Source: Gemmatimonadota bacterium (lineage in GTDB: Bacteria; Gemmatimonadota; Gemmatimonadetes; Longimicrobiales; Gaopeijiaceae). Taken from it: a DNA stretch of 64,000 nucleotides. Below, one piece after another: positions 44,480-53,173 of this stretch. The position numbers were made by a program, and so were the translations under genes. The first letter of the stretch is position 1. Every line of letters starts with the position of its first letter. The notes beneath the pieces are model-generated. The model was not told the DNA's origin. It did no database searches and was given only the letters and a program-made list of their open reading frames with translations. The stretch covers positions 186,001 to 250,000 of the forward strand of contig JAUIEJ010000009.1 of NCBI GenBank assembly GCA_030428885.1, in the 5' to 3' direction.

Positions 44480-45682
44480 TCAACCGGTGCCCCTACCGCC
44501 ACGTACGAGTGGGTACCGGCGCACCTGCTCCACGTCGAGTTCGGTGGTGGCCACGCCCAGCACGAAGTCGGCACCGATCTGTTTCACGTTCAGCCCGGAA
44601 GGCGTCTCCACGGTGCCCAACGCCCGCCCGTCGGGTTCGAAGACCGTCCACGTCTGGGGTCCCTCGGGATTCCAGGAATACCCCTGGGCCCAGACGAGCC
44701 CGAGGTCGTCGACCAGGAGCGAGGTGAACGACGGCACCGTCTCCATCCGCGGCAGGTCGTCGACGATCTCCGCGACGTACGGGTGGGCCTCCACGTACTC
44801 GGTGCGCATCTCCTCAGTCACTAACCTCGAGGCTCGGTCGATGCGCGCGATGCGGGTGAGCCGGCCCCCGCGGTCGTAGATCATGATCTGCGGCTCGACG
44901 CCCGAGGTGATCCAGGCCTCGGACGCCCGGACAGCGGCCGATCGCCTGGCGGCAAACGGGATCGTGGAGGCGTGGGGGACCCCGTTTGCGTAGTACACGA
45001 AGATCCGGGCATCCGTGCGCTCGGTGACGTCCAGGACCTCCCCCCGCTCCGGATCGACCCACCGGTACACCGTCGTCTCTTCCCGCAGCCCGGCCGGAAC
45101 CGGCAGCATCACGGGTGCATCCAGCGGTGCCAACAGCGCCGCCCCGTCTTCCGCGAGTCCCTGAGGCGCCACGGCGGCGGACCAGATCCGAGGCGTGACG
45201 ATCACCGGATCGGTCGGAGACTCGCCGCGGACCACGGTCAGCCGTTTGAGCCGAACATCCCAGATGGTGAGGGAATCCGCTCCGGGGGCGGGAACCAGGG
45301 TGGGCGCCACGAACTCCCCCGGCCCCTCCCCTTCCCGCCCAACGGACTGGACCCAGGCTCCGTCGGTGTCGAAGAAGCGCACCGACAGGCTCCCCCGATC
45401 GAGGACCGCGACCCGCCCGTCGGGCACCTGCCGGAGGCCGGTGATGCGGTAGAACTCCTGCTGCCCACCCTCGGAGTCGCCCAGGACCAGGTCCGGCGTA
45501 TCGGCCACCGTCCAATCCAGAGACGCTTCGGCCACGACGCCCGGGGTCACCGCCACGGCGACCCCCGCGCTATCGGCCACGGCGAAGGTGTCCCTCCCGG
45601 CCACACCCCCTCCGCCCTCGCCGCAGGCCATGAGGAGCGTGGCCCCCAGCAACGCCCCCGCCCCCCGGCCGCCCGGCTTCAT
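44480..45682 (-). CDS. Propeller-like lipoprotein with DSAGVAV motif, copy 2
   Basis: Predicted lipoprotein of 400 residues (MKPGGRGAGALLGATLLMAC, Cys 20). The mature part starts FAVADSAGVAVAVTPG and then VLGDSEGGQQEFYRITGLR, followed by GREGEGPGEFVAPT, a motif matching SGQGPGEF in copy 1. The ATG overlaps the stop of the upstream DinB gene (ATGA). Probably a surface or periplasmic beta-propeller; its ligand is unknown. Confidence 0.8.
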   Translation of the reverse strand: MKPGGRGAGALLGATLLMACGEGGGGVAGRDTFAVADSAGVAVAVTPGVVAEASLDWTVADTPDLVLGDSEGGQQEFYRITGLRQVPDGRVAVLDRGSLSVRFFDTDGAWVQSVGREGEGPGEFVAPTLVPAPGADSLTIWDVRLKRLTVVRGESPTDPVIVTPRIWSAAVAPQGLAEDGAALLAPLDAPVMLPVPAGLREETTVYRWVDPERGEVLDVTERTDARIFVYYANGVPHASTIPFAARRSAAVRASEAWITSGVEPQIMIYDRGGRLTRIARIDRASRLVTEEMRTEYVEAHPYVAEIVDDLPRMETVPSFTSLLVDDLGLVWAQGYSWNPEGPQTWTVFEPDGRALGTVETPSGLNVKQIGADFVLGVATTELDVEQVRRYPLVRGGRGTG

Positions 45683-46200
45683 CGATCCTCCCCCAGCTCA
45701 CCCTCGCCCCGGCGCACCCACCCCGGCGGCTCGACCCCCTCCCGCCGGAGCCACGCGTTCAACTGGGCCGCGTGGTGCTGGACGTGGCGGAGCTCGTACA
45801 GCACCACCTCCAGGGCCGGGATTCCGAGCCGCCCGCTGCCCCGAACCTCCACGGAGTCCCCCCCTCGCAAGCCGCTCACCACCGTGCGGACCCGCTGGAG
45901 CGTCTGCTCCAGATAGGCGAGGAGGTCGCCCTTCGCGTACGGCACGCCGTAGGGAGGCGGGACCCTCTGCAGTTCGTACTCGAAGCGATCGAAGGGGGGC
46001 GACGAGTAGGGCTCGTCCGCCGGGTGCAGGTCGAAGCCCACGAAGAAGAGCGTGTGGTAGGCCAGGAACCAGTAGCCCATGGTCTCGGCGTGCCGCTCCC
46101 AGAGTTCGTCCGGGCAGGCCTCGATGGCCCGCCGAAGCATCTCCACGGCGCCGCCGAACTGTCGCCACACGGACTCGTACACCTCGGATTCGCTCACCAC
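45679..46200 (-). CDS. DinB-like four-helix protein
   Basis: Protein of 173 residues in the DinB/YfiT fold group. AYHTLFFVGFDLH has the first histidine of the metal triad, and LYELRHVQHHAAQLNAWLR holds the conserved H-x-x-H-H cluster typical of DinB-domain thiol-dependent enzymes. The substrate is unknown. The start is GTG 46200 (another GTG follows immediately), with AAGGAGA in front. It is coupled by ATGA to the lipoprotein at 44480. It is divergent from the GNAT gene at 46278. Confidence 0.82.
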   Translation of the reverse strand: MVSESEVYESVWRQFGGAVEMLRRAIEACPDELWERHAETMGYWFLAYHTLFFVGFDLHPADEPYSSPPFDRFEYELQRVPPPYGVPYAKGDLLAYLEQTLQRVRTVVSGLRGGDSVEVRGSGRLGIPALEVVLYELRHVQHHAAQLNAWLRREGVEPPGWVRRGEGELGEDR

Positions 46201-46277
46201 GCCCTCTCCTTCCCGCGAGGAAACACGCCTAGAGTAGGGAGTGCTGCGCTCGCCCCGCCACCCGGCCACCCCCGCCC

Positions 46278-46766
46278 ATGATCCGACCCGCCCAACCCGA
46301 CGACTTCGCCCGCATCTGGCCCTTCTTCCGGGACATCGTCCGCCGGGGCGACACCTACGCCATCGACCCGGACATCGGCCGGGAAGACGCCCGGGCTCTC
46401 TGGATGGAGCGGAGCGGTCACGTCTTCGTGGCCGAGGTCGACGACGAGATCCTCGGCACCTACACCCTGAAGGCGAACCAAGGCGGGGGCGGCGCCCACG
46501 TCTGCAACTGCGGGTACATGGTGTCGCCGACCGCCCGGGGCCGGGGCGTCGCCACCCGGATGTGCCTGCACTCCCAGGCCACCGCCCGCGAGCTCGGCTT
46601 CCGGGCCATGCAGTTCAACCTGGTGGTGGCGTCCAACATGGGCGCCGTGCGGCTCTGGAAGAAGTTGGGCTACCGGGAGGTGGGGCGGATTCCAGAGGCG
46701 TTCCGCCTACCTACCGGCGAGTTCGTCGACGCCTTCGTCATGCACAAGCGTCTGGACGAGGGCTGA
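46278..46766 (+). CDS. GNAT-family N-acetyltransferase
   Basis: Acetyltransferase of 162 residues. The acetyl-CoA pyrophosphate loop is TARGRGVATRMCL (the R/Q-x-x-G-x-G/A pattern), preceded by the GYMVSP strand; the C-terminal LVVASNMGAVRLWKKLGYREVGRIPEAF is the usual end of the fold. It resembles uncharacterised small-molecule or antibiotic acetyltransferases. It is convergent with the next gene, one base apart. Confidence 0.92.
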   Translation: MIRPAQPDDFARIWPFFRDIVRRGDTYAIDPDIGREDARALWMERSGHVFVAEVDDEILGTYTLKANQGGGGAHVCNCGYMVSPTARGRGVATRMCLHSQATARELGFRAMQFNLVVASNMGAVRLWKKLGYREVGRIPEAFRLPTGEFVDAFVMHKRLDEG

Positions 46767-46767
46767 G

Positions 46768-48423
46768 TCACGGGGCTCGACGCCTCTGCCCCCACCGGAC
46801 GAACCCCACCACGCCCAGTAGCGCGCCCGCCGCCAGAAGCCAGACCCAGGGCTGCCGGGCCCGGAGGGAGCGGCGCAGGCGCTCCGCGTCCGCGAAGTCC
46901 GGATCCAGACGAAGGGCCTCGTCCACCTCTGCCGCCGCCTCGTCCGGCCGCCCCGTTCCCAGGTAGGCCCGGGCCAGATTGAGGTGGGCGCGGGGCGACT
47001 CGGGAAACACCCGCACAGCCTCCTCGACCCACGCCACCGCGGCGTCGGCGTCCCCTCGCCCCGACGCGGCTCCGGCGGCCCGGTACAGGATGGGCTCCGA
47101 GAGCACCCGACCCGGGGCGCCATCGACCCCCACCTCGAACACCACGGGATCGCCGCTGTCTTCGGCGACGAAGCGATGATCGCCGGTGGGCAGGAGGAGG
47201 AAGGCGCCCTCCCCGTAGTCCAGGAAGAGGGAGTCGCCGGAGGCCCTCACCCACATCGTCACCGCCCCGCCGTCGAGCCCATACTCGCCGACGTACGCCG
47301 CGACATCCGCCGCCGGAAGCGACCGCCAGGCCACGGCGCTCCCGTCCACGACCTCCAGAGGCCGGACGACGGCCGACGGCGACGCAGGTCCCCGCCGTGC
47401 CTCCCGGATCCGATCCAGCAGAAGCGCGATCCCCCGATTCGACACGAAGCGGTCGTGGAAGGTGTCGGCCCGGAGCACCACCACCAGATCGTCGTCCGGA
47501 TACACGGCCACCACGTGTCCCCCGTACCCCCGGGCCGAAAACCCACCCGAGTCCTCCACCCACCACATGTAGCCGTAGCCCGGCGGTTGGCTCCCCCCGA
47601 GTCGGGTCTCGGAGTGGGCGGTGGTGCTCTCCCGCACCCAGTCCTCCGGAATCAACGGCTCGCCGCGCCATCGCCCGCCGCGGGCGAAGAGCAGCCCGAA
47701 TCGCGCCAGGTCCCGGGTCGACATGCGGAAGTGGAACGACGGATGCTCGGAGGCCTCCGAGCGCGATTCGAAGGCGTGGGACCGCCGGTAGTCTTCCATG
47801 CCCAACGGCGTCGCGAGCCGAGCGTCCACGGCGTCGAGCACCGACTCGCCGGTCATGCGGTGGAATGCGGTGCCGGCGGCGTTGAAGTCCCAGTTGTTGT
47901 ACCACCACCGCTCGCCGGGGACGGCGCTCCCCCGGGCCGGGCGCTCGTCGGCCATCTCCGCCGCCTCCGCGGCCGCCGGATGGTAGACCCCGGAGCGGGA
48001 GGTGATCAGATCCACGACCCGCGCACTCTTCTCCACCTCGGTGAGGGGCAACCGGTCGTCGATCTCCAGATCCTCCAGGGTGCGATCCAGGTCGATGCGC
48101 CCCGGGACCATGCCGTAGAGCGCGCTGAGGAAGCTCTTCCGGATGGAGTGGACCGGAAAGCGCCGCGACACGTCACCCCAGGTGAAGACCACGGCCCCCT
48201 GGTGCACCACCATTCCCGCCGCCACACCCCGCCGACGACCGAACTCGAGCACGGCCTCGACACCTTCCACCGAAAAGCCGGCCTCCACCGGGTCGGCGTA
48301 CACCGCCCACCCGGGATCCGGCTCCCGGGACCCGGGCGAGCCATCCTGGGCCAGGACCGCCGCCGGAAGGGCCAGAAGCCCGGCCGTCGCGCTGCCCCAC
48401 CGCCTCCAACCCGTGACCCTCAT
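46768..48423 (-). CDS. Beta-lactamase-fold serine hydrolase with C-terminal TPR and membrane anchor
   Basis: Exported protein of 551 residues. Signal peptide MRVTGWRRWGSATAGLLALP (to LAQ). The serine-hydrolase domain spans about 40-360, with SIRK at 93-96 and YNN at 175-177. A middle region follows, then TPR-like repeats near 460-520 (AHLNLARAYLGTGRPDEAAAE) and a last membrane helix VWLLAAGALLGVVGFV with a basic tail. The catalytic domain is probably held at the outer face of the inner membrane. TPR plus C-terminal anchor is an unusual extension of this family. The substrate is unknown. Confidence 0.85.
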   Translation of the reverse strand: MRVTGWRRWGSATAGLLALPAAVLAQDGSPGSREPDPGWAVYADPVEAGFSVEGVEAVLEFGRRRGVAAGMVVHQGAVVFTWGDVSRRFPVHSIRKSFLSALYGMVPGRIDLDRTLEDLEIDDRLPLTEVEKSARVVDLITSRSGVYHPAAAEAAEMADERPARGSAVPGERWWYNNWDFNAAGTAFHRMTGESVLDAVDARLATPLGMEDYRRSHAFESRSEASEHPSFHFRMSTRDLARFGLLFARGGRWRGEPLIPEDWVRESTTAHSETRLGGSQPPGYGYMWWVEDSGGFSARGYGGHVVAVYPDDDLVVVLRADTFHDRFVSNRGIALLLDRIREARRGPASPSAVVRPLEVVDGSAVAWRSLPAADVAAYVGEYGLDGGAVTMWVRASGDSLFLDYGEGAFLLLPTGDHRFVAEDSGDPVVFEVGVDGAPGRVLSEPILYRAAGAASGRGDADAAVAWVEEAVRVFPESPRAHLNLARAYLGTGRPDEAAAEVDEALRLDPDFADAERLRRSLRARQPWVWLLAAGALLGVVGFVRWGQRRRAP

Positions 48424-48604
48424 GGCGTGCCGCTCCCCTCGGTGCGTGCATCGTGTCAGGAGCGGTACGAAGGCGAGGCGGCCCCCCTTCAATCGAGCGG
48501 TCCCCGTTGCCCTCATATCCACACCTGTCGAGGTTCGGTGACCCGTCCCTGCCGCACGCTCCGCCGACCCCTCCGGGCCCGGTGGCCGCTCCGGCGCGCC
48601 CGCG

Positions 48605-49642
48605 ATGTCCGTGCTCCGAAGCCCCTTCCTCCGCCCCTCGCCCCTGGTCGTGGTCCATTGCGCCGCGCTCCTGCTGGCCACCGGCGCCTCGGCCCAGATC
48701 ACCGCCAGCGAGGCGGCCTCCACCACCCAGACCATCAGCGGAACCGAGCTGGAGGTGGCCTACTCCCGGCCGTCGCTCCGGGGCCGGGGCACGCCCTTCG
48801 GCGACATCGTGGCGTTCGACGACACCTGGACCGGCGGAGCGAACCAGTCCACCACCTTTCGCACCTCGAGGGACGTCGTCGTGGGCGGGGCCCCCGTGCC
48901 GGCGGGGCTGTACTCGGTCTGGCTCGAGGTCGTCGAGGGGCCCGAGTGGCGCGTCATGCTCCACGCTGACACGACCCTCTTCCACGTGCCCCATCCGCCC
49001 ATCGACAGCGCCCAGATCGTGGGCACGGCCCGCCGCGAGCAGGGAGCCGACGTGCTGGAGACCCTGGCCTGGCGGTTCGACGACGTGACGTGGAACGGCG
49101 CCGTCCTCACCCTGGCGTGGGGCCGCGAGCGCATCCGGATCCCCGTGGAGGTCGATCCGGGCATCACCCTCTCGGTCACCGCCGAGGAAGCCGCGCGCTA
49201 CGTGGGCACCTGGCGCATCGACGATTCGGGCGCCCGCCCCCCGGCCGACCGCATCGACGACGCCCTGGCCACCCCCGATCTCGGCAACGACGTCCGGAAC
49301 TACTGGGAGATGATGCGCGACACCCCGACGGAGCGGGAGATCGACATCGTATGGGACTCCGCAGACGGCCGCCTCTACCGCACCGATCCCCCCTTCGTCC
49401 AGGTCTGGGCACCGTTCGCCGGATTGGGCGAGGGGGACCCTCGCTTCGAACTCCTGGTGCCCCGGGCCGAGGGCATCTTCGCCCCCACCATGGCCCTGGG
49501 CGGTGAACTCATGTCGTTCAACGCCGAGTTCTCCAATTTCATGGAGTTCACCGCCTTCGACGACGACGGCCGGGCCCTGGCGTTCGAGGTTCGGAACGGC
49601 GACGACGAGGTGGTGATGACGGGGGCGCGGGCGGGCGGCTGA
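48605..49642 (+). CDS. Secreted DUF2911 protein, copy 2
   Basis: Exported protein of 345 residues; signal peptide SPLVVVHCAALLLATGASAQ. The core ITASEAASTTQTISGTELEVAY, RGRGTPFG and VPAGLYSVWLEV matches copy 1 at 40342 and defines DUF2911. The C-terminal part, with AARYVGTWRIDDS, is a lipocalin-like tail of unknown role. Divergent from the serine-hydrolase gene across 181 bp, in which I saw no clear operator. Confidence 0.88.
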   Translation: MSVLRSPFLRPSPLVVVHCAALLLATGASAQITASEAASTTQTISGTELEVAYSRPSLRGRGTPFGDIVAFDDTWTGGANQSTTFRTSRDVVVGGAPVPAGLYSVWLEVVEGPEWRVMLHADTTLFHVPHPPIDSAQIVGTARREQGADVLETLAWRFDDVTWNGAVLTLAWGRERIRIPVEVDPGITLSVTAEEAARYVGTWRIDDSGARPPADRIDDALATPDLGNDVRNYWEMMRDTPTEREIDIVWDSADGRLYRTDPPFVQVWAPFAGLGEGDPRFELLVPRAEGIFAPTMALGGELMSFNAEFSNFMEFTAFDDDGRALAFEVRNGDDEVVMTGARAGG

Positions 49643-49653
49643 GGCGACCGGCG

Positions 49654-49685
49654 GGTCGGCGGCGGCGGCCGCCGCCCCCCCGACC
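49654..49685. terminator. Hairpin between convergent genes
   Basis: GGTCGG (49654-49659) pairs with CCGACC (49680-49685), enclosing GGCGGCGG/CCGCCGCC (49661-49676). It lies between the convergent DUF2911 and CsaA-like genes and could stop transcription both ways. There is no U-run. Confidence 0.5.
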
Positions 49686-49706
49686 GGCCCACCCGTCCAC
49701 CCCCGA

Positions 49707-50045
49707 TCAGAGGAGCTTCGCCCCGTTGGGCACCCTCCGCTCCGGCCGCGCCAGGACGATGGCCCCGTTCTCGTCGGGGAATCCAGTCACGAGAAACTCC
49801 GACTTGAAGGGCCCGATCTGCTTCGGCGGAAAGTTGACCACTCCCACCACCTGGGTCCCCACCAGCTCGGCGGGCTCGTAGAGATCGGTCACCTGGGCGC
49901 TGCTCTTCCGCACGCCCAACGCGTCGCCGAAATCGGCCCAGATGCGGTACGCCGGCTTCCGCGCCTCGGGAAACGGCTCGACACGAACCACGGTGCCCAC
50001 CCGCAGTTCGACCCGCTCGAAGTCCGACCAACCGATCTCTTCCAC
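49707..50045 (-). CDS. CsaA-like tRNA-binding-domain protein
   Basis: Protein of 112 residues: an OB-fold tRNA-binding domain with DFERVELRVGTVVRVEPF, KPAYRIWADFGD and QVVGVVNFPPKQIGPFKSE, which match CsaA closely. CsaA is a dimeric chaperone-like protein in Bacillus. The start is GTG 50045, because AGGAGG lies six bases upstream and the length then equals that of CsaA; a longer frame to 50087 lacks these signs. Confidence 0.9.
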   Translation of the reverse strand: MEEIGWSDFERVELRVGTVVRVEPFPEARKPAYRIWADFGDALGVRKSSAQVTDLYEPAELVGTQVVGVVNFPPKQIGPFKSEFLVTGFPDENGAIVLARPERRVPNGAKLL

Positions 50046-50127
50046 CGCGTTCCTCCTGGGGGTTGTCGCGGGGTCCACTCTGACCATTCTACGAGGGGCG
50101 CAACCCTCAAACTCGACCGCCCGACCC

Positions 50128-52803
50128 CTATTCGGCCTCCAGCGCCCGAGACGGCGCGATGCGCGCGGCCCGGGAGGCCGGGGCCCAACAAGCCAGCCAC
50201 ACCGCCGCCACCAGCACGGCGGTCACGGCGAGGTAGGTGAGGGGATCGGTGGGCGTCACCCCGTACAGCAGGGTCGCCATGAGGGAGGTCAGGGCCACGG
50301 CGCCCACGAGGCCGATCCCCACGCCCGCGCCAGCCAACGCCAACCCCTGCCGCACCACCATGCGGCGCACGGTGTCCGACCGGGCGCCCAGAGCCATGCG
50401 GATCCCGATCTCCCGGGTGCGGCGGCTCACCAGGTAGGCCACCACCCCGTAGATCCCCACCACGCCGAGAAGGAGGGCCACCGCCCCGGCGGCTGCCAGC
50501 ACCACCGTGGTGAACGACGTCCGGGCGGCGGCATCCTCCACCACCTGGGTCAGAGGCCGGGCGTCGGCCAGGGGGATCCGGGCGTGGAGGGCCCGCGTCT
50601 CTTCCCGGAGGAGCGGCAGGACCGAGAGGGGGTCCCCCGAAACCCTCGCCACCAACTCCAGGCCCCGGGTGACCCGCGGCGCCCCGGACGACGCCGACAG
50701 CGTGGGGAAGTAGATCGCCTCTTCCGCCGGCACCTCGAGGCGCGTGAGCCGAACGTCGTCGGTGACCCCGACGATCTCCCACCACTCCTGGTCGTCGAAC
50801 CCCGTGCGCACGCGCCGCCCCAGGGCGTTCCCCCCGGGCCACCACCGATCGGCGAACGCCCGGCTCACCACCACGCCCCGGAGCCCCACGGCGTCGTCGC
50901 CCCCCCGGAGTCCCCGCCCCTCGACGATGTCGATGCCCATCGTCTCGAAATACCCGGCGGATGCCCAGCGCACGTGGGCCATGATGGGCAGGTCGTCGTC
51001 GCCCCGGGGGTGATCCTCCAGCTCCACGTTGAAGAACGACCCTTCGGTGAGGGGGAGGTCGCTCACGAACCCGCTGGCCACCACCCCCGGCACCGCATCG
51101 ACCCGGTCCAGCAGCTGGCGCTGGAACTCCGCGGTGGCCCGGGCGTCGGCGATCTCGCCGGCGGGAACCGTGAGGCGGACGGCCACCACTCCCTCGGCGT
51201 CGAAGCCCGTATCCACGGCACGGAGCGCCAGGGCGCTGCGCACCATGAGACCCGCGCCGACGAGGAGCACCAGGGCCAGGGCCACTTGCCCCACCACCAG
51301 ACCCGACCGCAGCCGCTGCCGATCCCGACCACCGGTTCCCCCCCGAGCGCCGCCGGACCGGAGTTCGGCGGCGATGCCCCGAGAACCGAACCGCAGCATG
51401 GGCACGAGTCCGAAGACCAGTGCCGCCCCCAGGGCCAGGGCCACGGCCACCGTGGCGGCCCGGCCATCGACGCCCACCGCCCACACCCGGGGCAGGCTCG
51501 TGGGTGCCATGGCCACCGCCCACGTCACGGCTCCCCGGGCCACGGCCAGTCCCAGCGCCGCACCCCCCAGACAGAGCAGGAGGCTCTCCACGAACAGCGC
51601 CCGCCCCACCTGCATCCGACCGGCCCCCAGGGCAGCCCGTACCACCAGTTCCCGGCTCCGCTCCTCCCGCCGCACCATGAGGAGGTTCACCACGTTGGCG
51701 CAGGCGATGAGGAGCACCAGCGCCACGGTGCCCACAAGCACCTGAAGGGTCCGGCGCACGTCGCCCACCACCGCTTCCTTCAGCGGGATCACCCGGGACC
51801 GCATTCCGCCGTCCAGGAGGTAGTCGGTGCCCTCCCGCAGGCTGGGCAGCCGGCTCACCACCGACGCCAGCTCCCGGCGGGCCTCGTCGACCGATACACC
51901 CGCCCCGACTCGGGCCACGGCGCCGGGCGAGAAGTCCCCCGAAGGAGCCCGGGCCGGATCGATGACCATGGGCACCCAGAAGCGGGTATCCCGGGCCGGC
52001 CAGGCGAACCCGGCCTCCATCACCCCCACCACCCGTCGGGCCACCCCGTCCAGGCGCACCGTGGCGCCCACGATGCCCGGGTCGCTGCCGAAAGCGCTTC
52101 GCCACAACCCGTGGCTCAACACCACCACCGCCTCCCCGCCCGGCCGACCCTCCTCGTCGGCGAAGGTCCGGCCCGCCGCCGGGCGGGCCCGGAGCACCTC
52201 GAAGAATCCCGGCGTCACCACCGCCCCCGTGACCCGCTCCGGCTCGTCGCCCACGGCGAGGTTGGCCGCCGTGGGCCGATGCAGCGCCATCCCCTCCAGG
52301 GCGGCGACGTGCTCGACGTAGGTGAGGTAGAGCCCCTGGGGCGTGCCCATGCGGTCGCCGTCTTCGCCCACCACGTGCCCCACTTCCATCAGGTCGTCGG
52401 GGGCCTCGAAGGGCAGAGGACGAAGCAGCACGCCGTCCACCAGCGAGAACACGGCCGTGTTGGCCCCGATCCCCAGGGCGAGGGTCACCAGGGTGATCAC
52501 CGTGAACCCGGGTGAGCGCACCAGACCCCGCACGGCGAAGCGCACGTCGTTCCACCATCCCATCGTCGTCATCGTCTGCCGCCGTTCGTCGAGTGCGTCG
52601 AACACGCACGTGAACACTCGCCACCGGAGGCGAAGTCGGGCCCCGAGAGGCACGGGCCCCCGGGCGTCCAGTCGCCGCCATGCGTAGACCAGCTCCGCCT
52701 CCCACTCCCCTCGCCACGGGCCCCGGCGCGCCCGGGGCACGAGACGGCTCACCCACCGGATCCAGAGTGCGCCCGGAGGATCGGATTCGGGCCGCTCCCT
52801 CAC
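50128..52803 (-). CDS. MacB/FtsX-type orphan permease (ADOP family), module 5
   Basis: Inner-membrane permease of 891 residues. An N-terminal cytoplasmic region rich in W and R (RRGPWRGEWEAELVYAWRRL, a pattern seen before many ADOP cores) is followed by RSPGFTVITLVTLALGIG as helix 1. The FtsX block has LLIACANVVNLLMVRREERSRE and the end reads ARIAPSRALEAE. It starts with GTG 52803, overlapping padR5 (GTGA). It lies downstream of padR5 in a two-gene operon. The substrate is unknown. Confidence 0.9.
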   Translation of the reverse strand: MRERPESDPPGALWIRWVSRLVPRARRGPWRGEWEAELVYAWRRLDARGPVPLGARLRLRWRVFTCVFDALDERRQTMTTMGWWNDVRFAVRGLVRSPGFTVITLVTLALGIGANTAVFSLVDGVLLRPLPFEAPDDLMEVGHVVGEDGDRMGTPQGLYLTYVEHVAALEGMALHRPTAANLAVGDEPERVTGAVVTPGFFEVLRARPAAGRTFADEEGRPGGEAVVVLSHGLWRSAFGSDPGIVGATVRLDGVARRVVGVMEAGFAWPARDTRFWVPMVIDPARAPSGDFSPGAVARVGAGVSVDEARRELASVVSRLPSLREGTDYLLDGGMRSRVIPLKEAVVGDVRRTLQVLVGTVALVLLIACANVVNLLMVRREERSRELVVRAALGAGRMQVGRALFVESLLLCLGGAALGLAVARGAVTWAVAMAPTSLPRVWAVGVDGRAATVAVALALGAALVFGLVPMLRFGSRGIAAELRSGGARGGTGGRDRQRLRSGLVVGQVALALVLLVGAGLMVRSALALRAVDTGFDAEGVVAVRLTVPAGEIADARATAEFQRQLLDRVDAVPGVVASGFVSDLPLTEGSFFNVELEDHPRGDDDLPIMAHVRWASAGYFETMGIDIVEGRGLRGGDDAVGLRGVVVSRAFADRWWPGGNALGRRVRTGFDDQEWWEIVGVTDDVRLTRLEVPAEEAIYFPTLSASSGAPRVTRGLELVARVSGDPLSVLPLLREETRALHARIPLADARPLTQVVEDAAARTSFTTVVLAAAGAVALLLGVVGIYGVVAYLVSRRTREIGIRMALGARSDTVRRMVVRQGLALAGAGVGIGLVGAVALTSLMATLLYGVTPTDPLTYLAVTAVLVAAVWLACWAPASRAARIAPSRALEAE

Positions 52804-53114
52804 GGCGCGCCTCCCTCCGGGGCGAAGAGGGGCACCAGAGCCGGAAACCGCCGCGCCACCTCGTCCAGGGAGGCCTCGCCCACCGGCGTGAGGGCGTAGT
52901 AGCGCCGCGGCGGGCGACGCTCCGCCCGGGCCGTGGCCTCGTCTTCCCAGTCCCCCGACAACACGCCGCGACGCTCGAGCCTGCGCAGCAGCGGATACAC
53001 GGTGCCGTCGGGCAGTCCCGTGGCATCCATGATGTCGAAGCCGTACCGGTGCCCGCCCCGAATGGCCAGGAGCACGGCGGCTGTGGGATAGGTGAGGCTG
53101 AAGAGGCGTCCCAT
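52800..53114 (-). CDS. PadR-family transcriptional regulator (module 5)
   Basis: Winged-helix protein of 104 residues: TAAVLLAIRGGHRYGFDIM, then GTVYPLLRRLERRGVLSG, then the wing RRYYALTPVG. Its stop overlaps permease 5. The palindrome at 53120-53137 ends only 5 bp before the ATG, so either the transcript is nearly leaderless or the site overlaps the promoter. Confidence 0.9.
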   Translation of the reverse strand: MGRLFSLTYPTAAVLLAIRGGHRYGFDIMDATGLPDGTVYPLLRRLERRGVLSGDWEDEATARAERRPPRRYYALTPVGEASLDEVARRFPALVPLFAPEGGAP

Positions 53115-53119
53115 GACGT

Positions 53120-53137
53120 TACCAAGAATTCTAGGTA
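53120..53137 (-). promoter_or_regulatory. Palindromic operator/promoter of PadR-permease module 5
   Basis: TACCAAGAATTCTAGGTA is an 18-bp palindrome with one mismatched pair. On the coding strand it contains TAGAAT, a good -10 hexamer, so a bound regulator would block the promoter. No convincing -35 is seen. Confidence 0.6.
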
Positions 53138-53173
53138 CCCGATACCATCGGACCGCTCGGCCCGCCCGTCAAG

